Of a stretch of 64,000 nt of DNA, positions 1 through 10,300 are shown one piece after another. Source of the DNA: Biomphalaria glabrata. Its lineage: Eukaryota > Mollusca > Gastropoda > Planorbidae. The notes beneath the pieces are model-generated. The model was not told the origin of the DNA. It saw nothing but the letters and a program-made list of their open reading frames with translations, and did not search any database. Position numbers and translations under genes: made by a program. The DNA lies in assembly GCF_947242115.1 (NCBI RefSeq), contig NC_074711.1, positions 61,003,309 through 61,067,308 of the forward strand. The letters run 5' to 3'. Positions within the stretch are counted from its first letter, which is position 1, and each line of letters begins with the position of its first letter.

Positions 1-838
1 AATCAACTTCATCTAGGTTTTTTTGGTACTTTAATATTGTTGTAGACCTGCTGTAAACCCAAGATTAGCATAATAGAATCCATGTATAATGTCTCCTTTC
101 TACTGGTACGAGTGAAATGATGACATTACTTTTGTGTGAAAGCTTTGTGGCATGTCTGGACCTGTAAAAGGACAAAACTTTGAGTTGAGTTTTTAGATGA
201 AAAGTCATTTTTGTCATTATCTGGATTGTATTGTGTCCATTCTTTAGATTTTTGTTCTGATTCTTCCATTCATCTGATTATCATTTTATTTTCATTGACT
301 TAAGCAGTGTGAAGGCTACTCCACTTCTTTATCTCAAAAAAGCTGTGATAATTGATGATGTGGTGTAATAATATCATTGAATATCAATTATCATGTTACC
401 AGACAAAAAAAAAAGATTATTGAAAGAAATGTACATCTCTTCTAAAATCCTGCTACTTTTCACTAAAATTCAACAAAATATTTTCACACAATTACAGTTA
501 CAGATTACAAAATCAGAACAAGCTTGACGACTCTCTAGCAGTCCTTAGCAACTAAAAATTATTTTGGGTTACTGAAAGTATAAAGAAATAATTACTTTTG
601 TTGGTCACTATTTCTTAAATACTTGCCTTTAAAGCTCGAGGCTTTCTAATGTCAAGAGAAAGAAGAAAAAAAGGTAAAGATCTATTTTGTGCTGCCATAC
701 AGTGGCAAAGCTGCATAAAATAAGCCTGATTTAATGATGGGTGACTGTAAGAAAATGGTTTATTCCAGGAATATATCTGTAACAAACTGTGTCTATATCT
801 TTAATCTATCCATCCAAATACCTTCTAATTCTACATAT
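1..838. other. AT-rich DNA without recognised gene
   Basis: I see no open frame with domain character, no RNA gene and no clear repeat here. It is the left flank of the LTR element that starts at 843 and ends in a short TA-rich stretch used as that element's target site. Confidence 0.5.
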
Positions 839-842
839 ATAT

Positions 843-1396
843 TGTTATAAACCTGGTGGTGGCACAGATGGGGGTGGTGGTGTGTGTGTGTAGTCAGCTG
901 ACGCAAATCGCCCCAGGCCAGCGCTAGATGAGCGGTCAACCGTGACGAGTTACGACGATCGGCCGAGACGAGTATCAACATGATGGTTCGGGAAGGATCG
1001 ACATCGTGAACCGAGCTCAGGAGTGTACGAGGGATGTAGTCATCTGACCACCCAGAATGGTCGAGCGACGCTCTGTCCGGTTCTAGAAGGCCAGCAGGGA
1101 CCCTATATAAAGAGCGAAGGTATCAGAGACCAGTAGTCACAACATCCCGATCTACAGTTCGTTACAACGGCTCAGTACAAGTCCAAGACGAGACAGAGAG
1201 ACCAGTGCAAGAGTTGATACAGCGGAGAGATATTTGTACAGTCTTGTGTTACGTGCTGCCAATTGTACAGTATTGGCTGTTATTTATTGACATTAAACTA
1301 TTACGTTATTTTCAAGCCCTGAGTTGTCAAGTTCTTACAGTTGGTGGTGTCGTTTGGTGCCATTTGCAGCGAGCCTGGATAGGGAGATTCGTAACA
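843..1396 (+). repeat. 5' LTR
   Basis: Left long terminal repeat, TG...CA, with a TATATAA box at 1104-1110 in the expected promoter position. It matches 3132-3686 almost throughout and also resembles the start of the fragment at 30848. Confidence 0.88.
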
Positions 1397-1398
1397 AC

Positions 1399-1416
1399 TG
1401 GTGTCAGAAGTGGGAT
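1399..1416 (+). promoter_or_regulatory. Primer-binding site for tRNA-Leu
   Basis: TGGTGTCAGAAGTGGGAT lies two bases inside the LTR. Its reverse complement reads ATCCCACTTCTGACACCA, the 3' end of animal tRNA-Leu(CAA) as I recall that sequence, including the added CCA. The same 18 bases flank the LTR of the second element near 19395. Confidence 0.75.
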
Positions 1417-3131
1417 CTGCAATGGCTACTACGAAAACGCTAGACCAACTCCTTTTGAAGGAACTGAGGCGAGAGCTCCGTAATCGAGATCTGAAGATGA
1501 GCGGAAACAAAGAAACCTTACAAGCACGCCTTCGGGAAGAACTGGTGAAGGAAAAAGAAGATCCGGACACATATCTTTTTGAAGTCGAACTGGACTTGCA
1601 GGAACAGATGGTAGCTATGCAGGGACAGATGGCAGCTATGCAGGGACAGATCGCCAGTAGCATACAGGAGCAGATGGCAGCTATGCGAGAACAGATGAAC
1701 TCGGGGCAAGAAAACACCAATTACAAGATAGACAAAATGGACTCGGGAATCAAAACGGAGTTATTGGCAATGAACCAATGCATACATGCTGTGGAGGAGA
1801 GAATCACCACCATAGAAGAACAGATGAACCAGAGGGTCTACGCTGTTGAGAAAAAGATCGAAGAAATAAAGACGCAAGTTTACAGGGATTTTACCACGAT
1901 GCAGAAAGCAAATGTGATGTCGATCGTACCCGAAGCTTTCATGAAGGTAAAGCCTCCTGTGTTTGATGGATCCGTGTCCTGGTCCGTCTACAAGCTACAA
2001 TTTGACGCCGCGGCCAAAGTCAACTAATGGAACAGCGATGAGGAGAAAGCAACAGCCCTTATATTGTCCCTAAGAGGAAAGGCCTCCAAACTGCTGCAGT
2101 CCATTCCAAACCCACAAGACTACGCTGCTCTCGTCAAGACGATGGAGCTCCGTTACGAGTGACGAGTATCTGCCAGAATTGTATCGAGTCAAATTGAAGA
2201 CCCGCCAACAGCAATCAAATGAAACCCTACGGGAGTTGGAGGCGGACATTGCACGCCTCGCCCATTTGGCTTACCCAACAGCCACGCAAGACCTCCTGGA
2301 AATAATCATTATTGATGTGTTTGCCGATGCACATCGAGACCCCGAACTGAAGAAGGCCATCAGAGTTAGTGGCAAGCACAAAGCCACTGAAGCCCTTGTG
2401 TACGCTCTCTTATACCAAGCTGCTAAAGATGAGTTCGAGAACATTTACCAGGACCAGAGGCTGGAGGTTAAAGATAAGGGTCGCAGGGAACTGAGAAAAA
2501 TGAACGAGGCCCTAGAGAAATGTAGAACTACCCAGATACCACAAGGTCAACGTGGAGTGAGAAAACGATGCTGGAACTGTGGAGGGTTTGGCCACCTACA
2601 ACGAAACTGTGCAAAAAGGTCTTTTCGACAAGAAGTGAACCGACACAGATCTGAGAAAGTATACAGACCCTGCAGGAAGGCTGAGGAAACGGGAGTGATC
2701 ATCGATTGTCGTCGTCTTGAGGTACAAGCTCCCGAGCCGTGGTCAGACGAGAAAAGCCAAGATGCTCAGCGAAAAGATGAAAATGTAGCCCCCATTTTCC
2801 GAATGAAGGAAGCTCATAATTTAGCCCGCAAAAACATCGACAGCAGCAGTGACCAAATGAAGACAAGAAACGACGATAGGGTCAATGCCTCGAGGTTCCG
2901 TAAGAACGACTTGGTCTGGCTATACAACCCCCGGAGAAGAAACGGAAGGTCCTATAAGCATCAAAGAGATTGGGAAGGCCCTTACCATGTAGTTAAAAGG
3001 ATCACAGCTGACGTTTGCCGGATACAAGGAAGCCACCGGTCCAAGCGGAAGGTCGTCCACATCAATCGACTCCACCCGTACTATGGTGAAGCTGGATCTG
3101 CCCGGGACGGACAGATCTAAGGAGGGGGCAG

Positions 3132-3686
3132 TGTTATAAACCTGGTGGTGCAACAGATGGGGGTGGTGGTGTGTGTGTGTAGTCAGCCGACGCAAATCGC
3201 CCCAGGTCAGCGCTAGATGAGCGGTCAACCGTGACGAGTTACGACGATCGGCCGAGACGAGTATCAACATGATCGTTCGGGAAGGATCGACATCGTAAAC
3301 CGAGCTCAGGAGTGTCACGAGGGATGTAGTCATCTGACCACCCAGAATGGTCGAGCGATGTTCTGTCCGGTTCTAGAAGGCCAGCAGGGACCCTATATAA
3401 AGAGCGAAGGTATCAGAGACCAGTAGTCACAACATCCCGATCTACAGTTCATTACAACGGCTCAGTACAAGTCCGAGACGAGACTGAGAGACCAGTGCAA
3501 GAGTTGATACAGCGGAGAGATATTTGTACAGTCTTGTGTTACGTGCTGCCAATTGTACAGTATTGGCTGTTATTTATTGACATTAAACTATTACGTTATT
3601 TTCAAGCCCTGAGTTGTCAAGTTCTTACAGTTGGTGGTGTCGTTTGGTGCCATTTGCAGCGAGCCTGGATAGGGAGATTCATAACA
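3132..3686 (+). repeat. 3' LTR
   Basis: Right copy of the terminal repeat. It follows a purine-rich tract and is followed by the ATAT target duplication. It has one base more than the left copy and about a dozen substitutions. Confidence 0.88.
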
Positions 3687-3690
3687 ATAT

Positions 3691-4310
3691 CATCTGTACT
3701 CTCTAATTAAATTTGATTTGTTAAATTAGAATTTTTAGTAACAAAATGTTATATATATATTAATTCATACTTAAAAAATGAACTTTTTTTCCTCACATTT
3801 ACTGTTAAAAATGTTTTAGTATTTAAGTTATAATTGTACTTCTATCATTAATTTAATGTTTATAATGTAAAAATAAAACAAAACAACAAGTTTTAATAGA
3901 GACACCAATTTTTTCATTGTAAATGTTTAAGATAATATTTTTTAATACAGTTTGTAGTTTATGTATTTTGAAGGTGATAATTTCCAATTACTATGAGATT
4001 AGTCTTTACTAATAAAAATAAATGTATTTCAATCGCTTGACAGCAACAAGAATTAAAGTCAGACATAGTTTACCTTAAATGTTGCCCCTCAGAGGAATGG
4101 TTTGTTGCAGACACATGATAACATTTGTTGTAATCCAAGTAAATAAACTGTTTTTTCACATTTGCATTTACAATTTTTTCTGCCAGTTTTTCTTTTTTCT
4201 GTTTTAATAGATCAAAATGAAAAAAAACAACAATAGCAAATATTATATATAAATATTTAATGTTAGTATTATTATCAATGAAATTACAGACTATACATCA
4301 TGATCATGTG
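3691..4310. other. AT-rich DNA, nothing recognised
   Basis: Low-complexity A/T-rich sequence with no supported gene, RNA or repeat boundary. Confidence 0.45.
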
Positions 4311-4320
4311 TCCTTGTGAA

Positions 4321-4510
4321 AATTAGGGCCTCAGTAACATAGACCAAGTACAAACAAGCCACTTTCCATGGTCTCTCGCTAGTTTTGTAATGGCTTCTTA
4401 ACTCTTTCCTGTCCTCTAGGCTTCATCTAGTGCACTGCATTGCCACGTTCTTTTTGGTCTTTCTATGTGTCTTGTGCCATGGGGGTTCCAATCTAAGGCC
4501 TAACTACCTC
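4321..4510 (-). mobile_element. Decayed LINE 3' fragment (ORF2 C-terminal region)
   Basis: Read on the minus strand, this short stretch gives broken pieces of the C-terminal tail common to many LINE ORF2 proteins: ALDWNPHG, ERPKRTWQ, then LARDHGKWL, a degraded version of the usual 'W.P.G.R.RGRP..TW ... A.DR..W' tail. Stops interrupt it and neither end is clear. The LINE clade cannot be assigned. Confidence 0.5.
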
Positions 4511-5731
4511 TGTTGTTGGCATCATTTCTTAGGGTGTTTCAGACACATACAATAGGACCATTTTGACATTAGAATTTAAGATTTAGGCTTCTTATAAATT
4601 GGTTTTAGGTGGGTAAATGTTTAAATTTAGTTTGTTGTCTTTCATATAATAAACATTTACTGATTAAGTTTATTTTTGCTTTAAAATTTAAAGAAAACAT
4701 TGCATAAAAATACATGAACACTCAAAAAAAAATGTGTTACCATTCCAAAATGGTAAATCTTATCGAACAGCATCCCGTTGCTTTCAGAAGGCTTAATGGA
4801 AAGCATGGGAAGTGTAATGTGCATGTTCTCTTTTGAATCCTGAACTTCTGAAGCCAAATACTTAGGTCTAGATCATAGATATTTAGTATTAGAAAAATTT
4901 ATATGAAATATTATTTAAAATAAATCTAAATCTATAATACTAGAGTCTATAGCCTATTTTAGATCTAGGATCTGGATTCTAAAAAACAAGAAAAACATTT
5001 TTAAAAAAACAACAACTTTAAAAAGACAAAGTTTATATAAAGTTATATTTTAAATATTAAATATTTGATTGTAAGAATTAGTATTTTTGGAAACGAATTG
5101 ACTTATTACACTTATTTACTTATTAGTTATTATAGTATCATGTATTGTATGGTCTTACTCTTACAATTAGATTCTAGAACTAGATAGAACGAGATGTCTA
5201 AAATCTATCAACCAACTGTAGTGTATAAGTCTAGATTCTAGTAGTTCTAGATCTATGTCTACAATCAACAGTTGTTGTTTTTGTAGACTGTGGCTGGCGT
5301 GACTGTGTCACAGTGTGTGCAAGTGTTGTCCACTGTTGTTGTGAGTATTCTGTATAAGTATTCGTATTGTCACTGTGTTGTGTCGATGATTGATAATTTG
5401 ATTGAATCTCAATCTGAGTCATTTTTAAGAAGCATCAACTTACCAATTGATCCGAACCATTTTTTAGACGTAATTGCCTCACTCCTTGCATTTGTCGAAG
5501 AGAACGACATTCATTTACAATTTTGCAAAATCCCGTAATACGATTTAAGCTCATTTTTATTTGCAACGCAGATAATTCATTTGTGGTCCAAGGTTAGGGT
5601 TGTTGATCATTCTGATCAGTTTCACTCTCTTGTATAAAAGTTTAGGTTCTGCTTTGTTGTTGTTGAGCTACATCTACTGACCTATACCATTTTTTTTAAA
5701 AAGGTCTATGCCTTGCTTACTTAATCCAAGG
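4511..5731. other. AT-rich DNA with a short AGATCT/TCTAGA-rich patch
   Basis: No gene is supported. Around 4860-5260 the words TCTAGA and AGATCT recur many times, the same word use seen at 34000-35400 and 39780-40280. Confidence 0.45.
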
Positions 5732-7062
5732 CAGGGGTTCTCAACCTGTGGATCGCGACCCTCTTGGATTGACAATTTGTCAGGGGTCGTGTTAAGACCA
5801 TCGAAAGTATGGCCTAATCTAAAATGTAAAACTTGACACTTACATGTTTTTGTAACAACGGAAATTACTATTTTTTATTGTTATTCGAAGATAGATGTAG
5901 CAGACAGCAGAATCAGAATTCATTTCAAACATTTAGATTGTCGCAGCAGAACAAATTTCAACAGTTTAAGTAAATGCGCTTAATGCATAAGCCTGGTCGT
6001 GTTGTAAAGCTCTGGTATGTCATACGTAAGGTTAAGAGTTATTATTAATCGTCAATAATAATAAGATATAGGCCTAAGTGAAGTTTAAGGTTCGCCACTT
6101 ATAAAGTTCATATAGGGTGTCTAGTTGAAATACTAAGGTGTTAAATCTGTAATATGTGAACCAAAATGTGTACGTTTTGAAAAAGGTTGAACAGTGCCTC
6201 CATAAATTTGAATTTTAATACGTAAACCTTGTATAGAAATGCATAACGTATTGGACAACAATTGAACCTTGGATGAACTTCTAATGGTAGTAGGGCAGAA
6301 AAGCATGGGCCTCTTGTAGTGCTCTGGTAAGAAACTCTGTTGTGGGCCTCCCATAGTGCTGGTAAGAAACTCTGTTGTTGAACGTAGTGTCTCATAGCCT
6401 CCATGGAGTTCAAGTGACCCTTCAGTTGTCTCCCCGCTGCATTTGGACACTCTCGTAAGACATTCGCCAATGTTTCCTCTGCCTGCCCCATCAGTTTGTA
6501 CGTCAATTGTAGCGAAGTTATTTAAGTCGAATTATCAGTGATGCCATTTGCTAATGCTTTGCGGACAAAATTTCATCAAACTTTCCAAATTACTTAACAT
6601 CCCATTTGCACCTGCCAGAACTCCAATGAAAGTCAAAAGTCAAAATGTTTAGGAAACAGAAATAGTTTATTGAACTCATTAATAAAGATGCAGCGAAAAA
6701 TTTCTCTATTACAGACATCTGGATCAAGTGTTTGTAGTCATGTCCCAATTTGTCTGTGTTGCATTTTCTTCTTCAATTTGCAATAATACATTATTTGCAT
6801 AACAGCCTGTTCATTATCATGTCTAAATACAGAAAAACGTCACATGTGTATGCAATGTGAATAATATATGTTAGAAATTGTAAGATAAATAAATGCATAT
6901 CTTAAAGAGATATTATAAAGAGAATATAATTACAAATTGTTTCATGATTAAACATAAAGCTTTGGCAATGAAAATCAGATTTACTGTTTGGGGGGGGGGG
7001 GTCATGGCATAGTGAGGAATTGTAAAAAGGGGTCGCCGAGCAAAAAAGGTTGAGAACCGCTG
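5732..7062. mobile_element. hAT-like DNA transposon, non-autonomous or decayed
   Basis: The ends form a terminal inverted repeat: CAGGGGTTCTCAACCT at the left and AGGTTGAGAACCGCTG at the right, followed inward by GATCGCGACCC and GGGTCGCCGAG. The flanks carry an 8 bp target duplication, ATCCAAGG (5724-5731) and ATCTAAGG (7063-7070), with one mismatch. CAGGGGTTCTCAA-type ends and 8 bp duplications are typical of hAT elements. No complete transposase frame is visible in the 1.33 kb interior. Within it a ~35 bp segment is duplicated near 6305-6380. Confidence 0.82.
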
Positions 7063-7167
7063 ATCTAAGGTGACGTGACCAAACTTCCTAGCCGTGACAA
7101 TCCCGCGTCAAAACGCCTTTCACAAAATGTCCCTCTTTCATTGTTAAAGTCGATCATTGTAACGTTT

Positions 7168-7365
7168 TTATTTTAAAATCTGGTTTAAAATCTTTCTTAA
7201 TCTTTTGACTAATAACTTCCAAGTTCCGCTTTGCGGCGTTTCCTTCTCGATCCTTATTTCATGTTCGCAGCTTGGCAGTGAATAGCATGCTCCCGTGTTA
7301 CAGGCATTGCTAGTGCATTTATTTTTGCAATGTCCTGCCTTCTTCTCAGAAATTGACGTCAGCAC
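7168..7365 (-). CDS. Possible Cys-rich C-terminal segment beside the minisatellite
   Basis: A 65-residue open frame on the minus strand begins ISEKKAGHCKNKC and carries five cysteines spaced through its middle before a basic end (KLLVKRLRKILNQILK) and a stop. It lies just beyond the minisatellite in the direction in which the repeat reads ISEKHAKEYC, so its first residues resemble a decayed repeat unit. It could be the last exon of a repeat-bearing gene or a chance frame. No start or splice site is proven. Confidence 0.25.
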   Translation of the reverse strand: MLTSISEKKAGHCKNKCTSNACNTGACYSLPSCEHEIRIEKETPQSGTWKLLVKRLRKILNQILK

Positions 7366-10300
7366 GTTTTATCTTTTCGACTTTTGGCGTGTTGTCGTTC
7401 CGCAATACAGTATTCCTTGGCATGTTTCTCGCTGATTCTGTTCATCAATTCCAACATACAGTATTCCTTGGCATGTTTCTCGCTGATTCTGTTCATCAAT
7501 TCCAACATACAGTATTCCTTGGCATGTTTCTCGCTGATTCTGTTCATCAATTCCAACATACAGTATTCCTTGGCATGTTTCTCGCTGATTCTGTTCATCA
7601 ATTCCAACATACAGTATTCCTTGGCATGTTTCTCGCTGATTCTGTTCATCAATTCCAACATACAGTATTCCTTGGCATGTTTCTCGCTGATTCTGTTCAT
7701 CAATTCCAACATACAGTATTCCTTGGCATGTTTCTCGCTGATTCTGTTCATCAATTCCAACATACAGTATTCCTTGGCATGTTTCTCGCTGATTCTGTTC
7801 ATCAATTCCAACATACAGTATTCCTTGGCATGTTTCTCGCTGATTCTGGTCATCAATTCCAACATACAGTATTCCTTGGCGTGTTTCTCGCTGATTCTGT
7901 TCAATTCCAACATACAGTATTCCTTGGCATGTTTCTCGCTGATTCTGTTCATCAATTCCAACATACAGTATTCCTTGGCATGTTTCTCGCTGATTCTGTT
8001 CATCAATTCCAACATACAGTATTCCTTGGCATGTTTCTCGCTGATTCTGTTCATCAATTCCAACATACAGTATTCCTTGGCATGTTTCTCGCTGATTCTG
8101 TTCATCAATTCCAACATACAGTATTCCTTGGCATGTTTCTCGCTGATTCTGGTCATCAATTCCAACATACAGTATTCCTTGGCATGTTTCTCGCTGATTC
8201 TGTTCATCAATTCCAACATACAGTATTCCTTGGCATGTTTCTCACTGATTCTGTTCATCAATTCCAACATACAGTATTCCTTGCCATGTTTCTCGCTGAT
8301 TCTGTTCATCAATTCCAACATACAGTATTCCTTGGCTTGTTTCTCGCTGATTCTGTTCATTAATTCCAACATACAGTATTCCTTGGCTTGTTTCTCGCTG
8401 ATTCTGTTCATCAATTCCAACATACAGTATTCCTTGGCATGTTTCTCGCTGATTCTGTTCATCAATTCCAACATACAGTATTCCTTGGCATGTTTCTCGC
8501 TGATTCTGTTCATCAATTCCAACATACAGTATTCCTTGGCATGTTTCTCGCTGATTCTGTTCATCAATTCCAACATACAGTATTCCTTGGCATGTTTCTC
8601 GCTGATTCTGGTCATCAATTCCAACATACAGTATTCCTTGGCATGTTTCTCGCTGATTCTGTTCATCAATTCCAACATACAGTATTCCTTGGCATGTTTC
8701 TCACTGATTCTGTTCATCAATTCCAACATACAGTATTCCTTGGCATGTTTCTCGCTGATTCTGTTCATCAATTCCAACACACAGTATTCCTTGGCTTGTT
8801 TCTCGCTGATTCTGTTCATCAATTCCAACATACAGTATTCCTTGGCTTGTTTCTCGCTGATTCTGTTCATCAATTCCAACATACAGTATTCCTTGGCATG
8901 TTTCTCGCTGATTCTGTTCATCAATTCCAACATACAGTATTCCTTGGCATGTTTCTCGCTGATTCTGTTCATCAATTCCAACACACAGTATTCCTTGGCT
9001 TGTTTCTCGCTGATTCTGTTCATCAATTCCAACACACAGTATTCCTTGGCTTGTTTCTCGCTGATTCTGTTCATCAATTCCAACATACAGTATTCCTTGG
9101 CATGTTTCTCGCTGATTCTGTTCATCAATTCCAACATACAGTATTCCTTGGCATGTTTCTCGCTGATTCTGTTCATCAATTCCAACACACAGTATTCCTT
9201 GGCTTGTTTCTCGCTGATTCTGTTCATCAATTCCAACATACAGTATTCCTTGGCATGTTTCTCGCTGATTCTGTTCATCAATTCCAACACACAGTATTCC
9301 TTGGCTTGTTTCTCGCTGATTCTGTTCATCAATTCCAACATACAGTATTCCTTGGCTTGTTTCTCGCTGATTCTGTTCATCAATTCCAACATACAGTATT
9401 CCTTGGCATGTTTCTCGCTGATTCTGTTCATCAATTCCAACACACAGTATTCCTTGGCTTGTTTCTCGCTGATTCTGTTCATCAATTCCAACATACAGTA
9501 TTCCTTGGCTTGTTTCTCGCTGATTCTGTTCATCAATTCCAACATACAGTATTCCTTGGCTTGTTTCTCGCTGATTCTGTTCATCAATTCCAACATACAG
9601 CATTCCTTGGCATGTTTCTCGCTGATTCTGTTCATCAATTCCAACATACAGTATTCCTTGGCATGTTTCTCGCTGATTCTGTTCATCAATTCCAACATAC
9701 AGTATTCCTTGGCATGTTTCTCGCTGATTCTGTTCATCAATTCCAACATACAGTATTCCTTGGCATGTTTCTCGCTGATTCTGTTCATCAATTCCAACAT
9801 ACAGTATTCCTTGGCATGTTTCTCACTGATTCTGTTCATCAATTCCAACATACAGTATTCCTTGCCATGTTTCTCGCTGATTCTGTTCATCAATTCCAAC
9901 ATACAGTATTCCTTGGCTTGTTTCTCGCTGATTCTGTTCATTAATTCCAACATACAGTATTCCTTGGCTTGTTTCTCGCTGATTCTGTTCATCAATTCCA
10001 ACATACAGTATTCCTTGGCATGTTTCTCGCTGATTCTGTTCATCAATTCCAACATACAGTATTCCTTGGCATGTTTCTCGCTGATTCTGTTCATCAATTC
10101 CAACATACAGTATTCCTTGGCATGTTTCTCGCTGATTCTGTTCATCAATTCCAACATACAGTATTCCTTGGCATGTTTCTCGCTGATTCTGGTCATCAAT
10201 TCCAACATACAGTATTCCTTGGCATGTTTCTCGCTGATTCTGTTCATCAATTCCAACATACAGTATTCCTTGGCATGTTTCTCACTGATTCTGTTCATCA

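Larger units (their letters stand above)
843..3686 (+). mobile_element. Short LTR retrotransposon (Ty3/Gypsy-like), broken fossil
   Basis: Two direct LTRs of about 555 bp (843-1396 and 3132-3686) begin TGTTATAAACC and end TAACA. They are flanked by a 4 bp ATAT duplication (839-842, 3687-3690). Just inside the left LTR is a primer-binding site, and a purine-rich tract (AAGGAGGGGGCAG) precedes the right LTR. Parts seen inside are a gag-like region beginning near 1401 with a SAP-like helical head and a coiled coil, a CCHC zinc knuckle (CWNCGGFGHLQRNC, about 2570-2612), and near 2900-3110 a tail like the C-terminal end of a Ty3/Gypsy integrase. Protease, reverse transcriptase, RNase H and the integrase core are not seen, so it could not move without help from a related element. 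The two LTRs differ at about 13 positions (roughly 2.3%), which suggests a fairly young insertion. Confidence 0.85.

Noticed and set aside
6133-6506. Gene inside the hAT-like element
   Set aside because: The two overlapping minus frames share no recognisable family and include a local duplication. They are probably non-coding element sequence.
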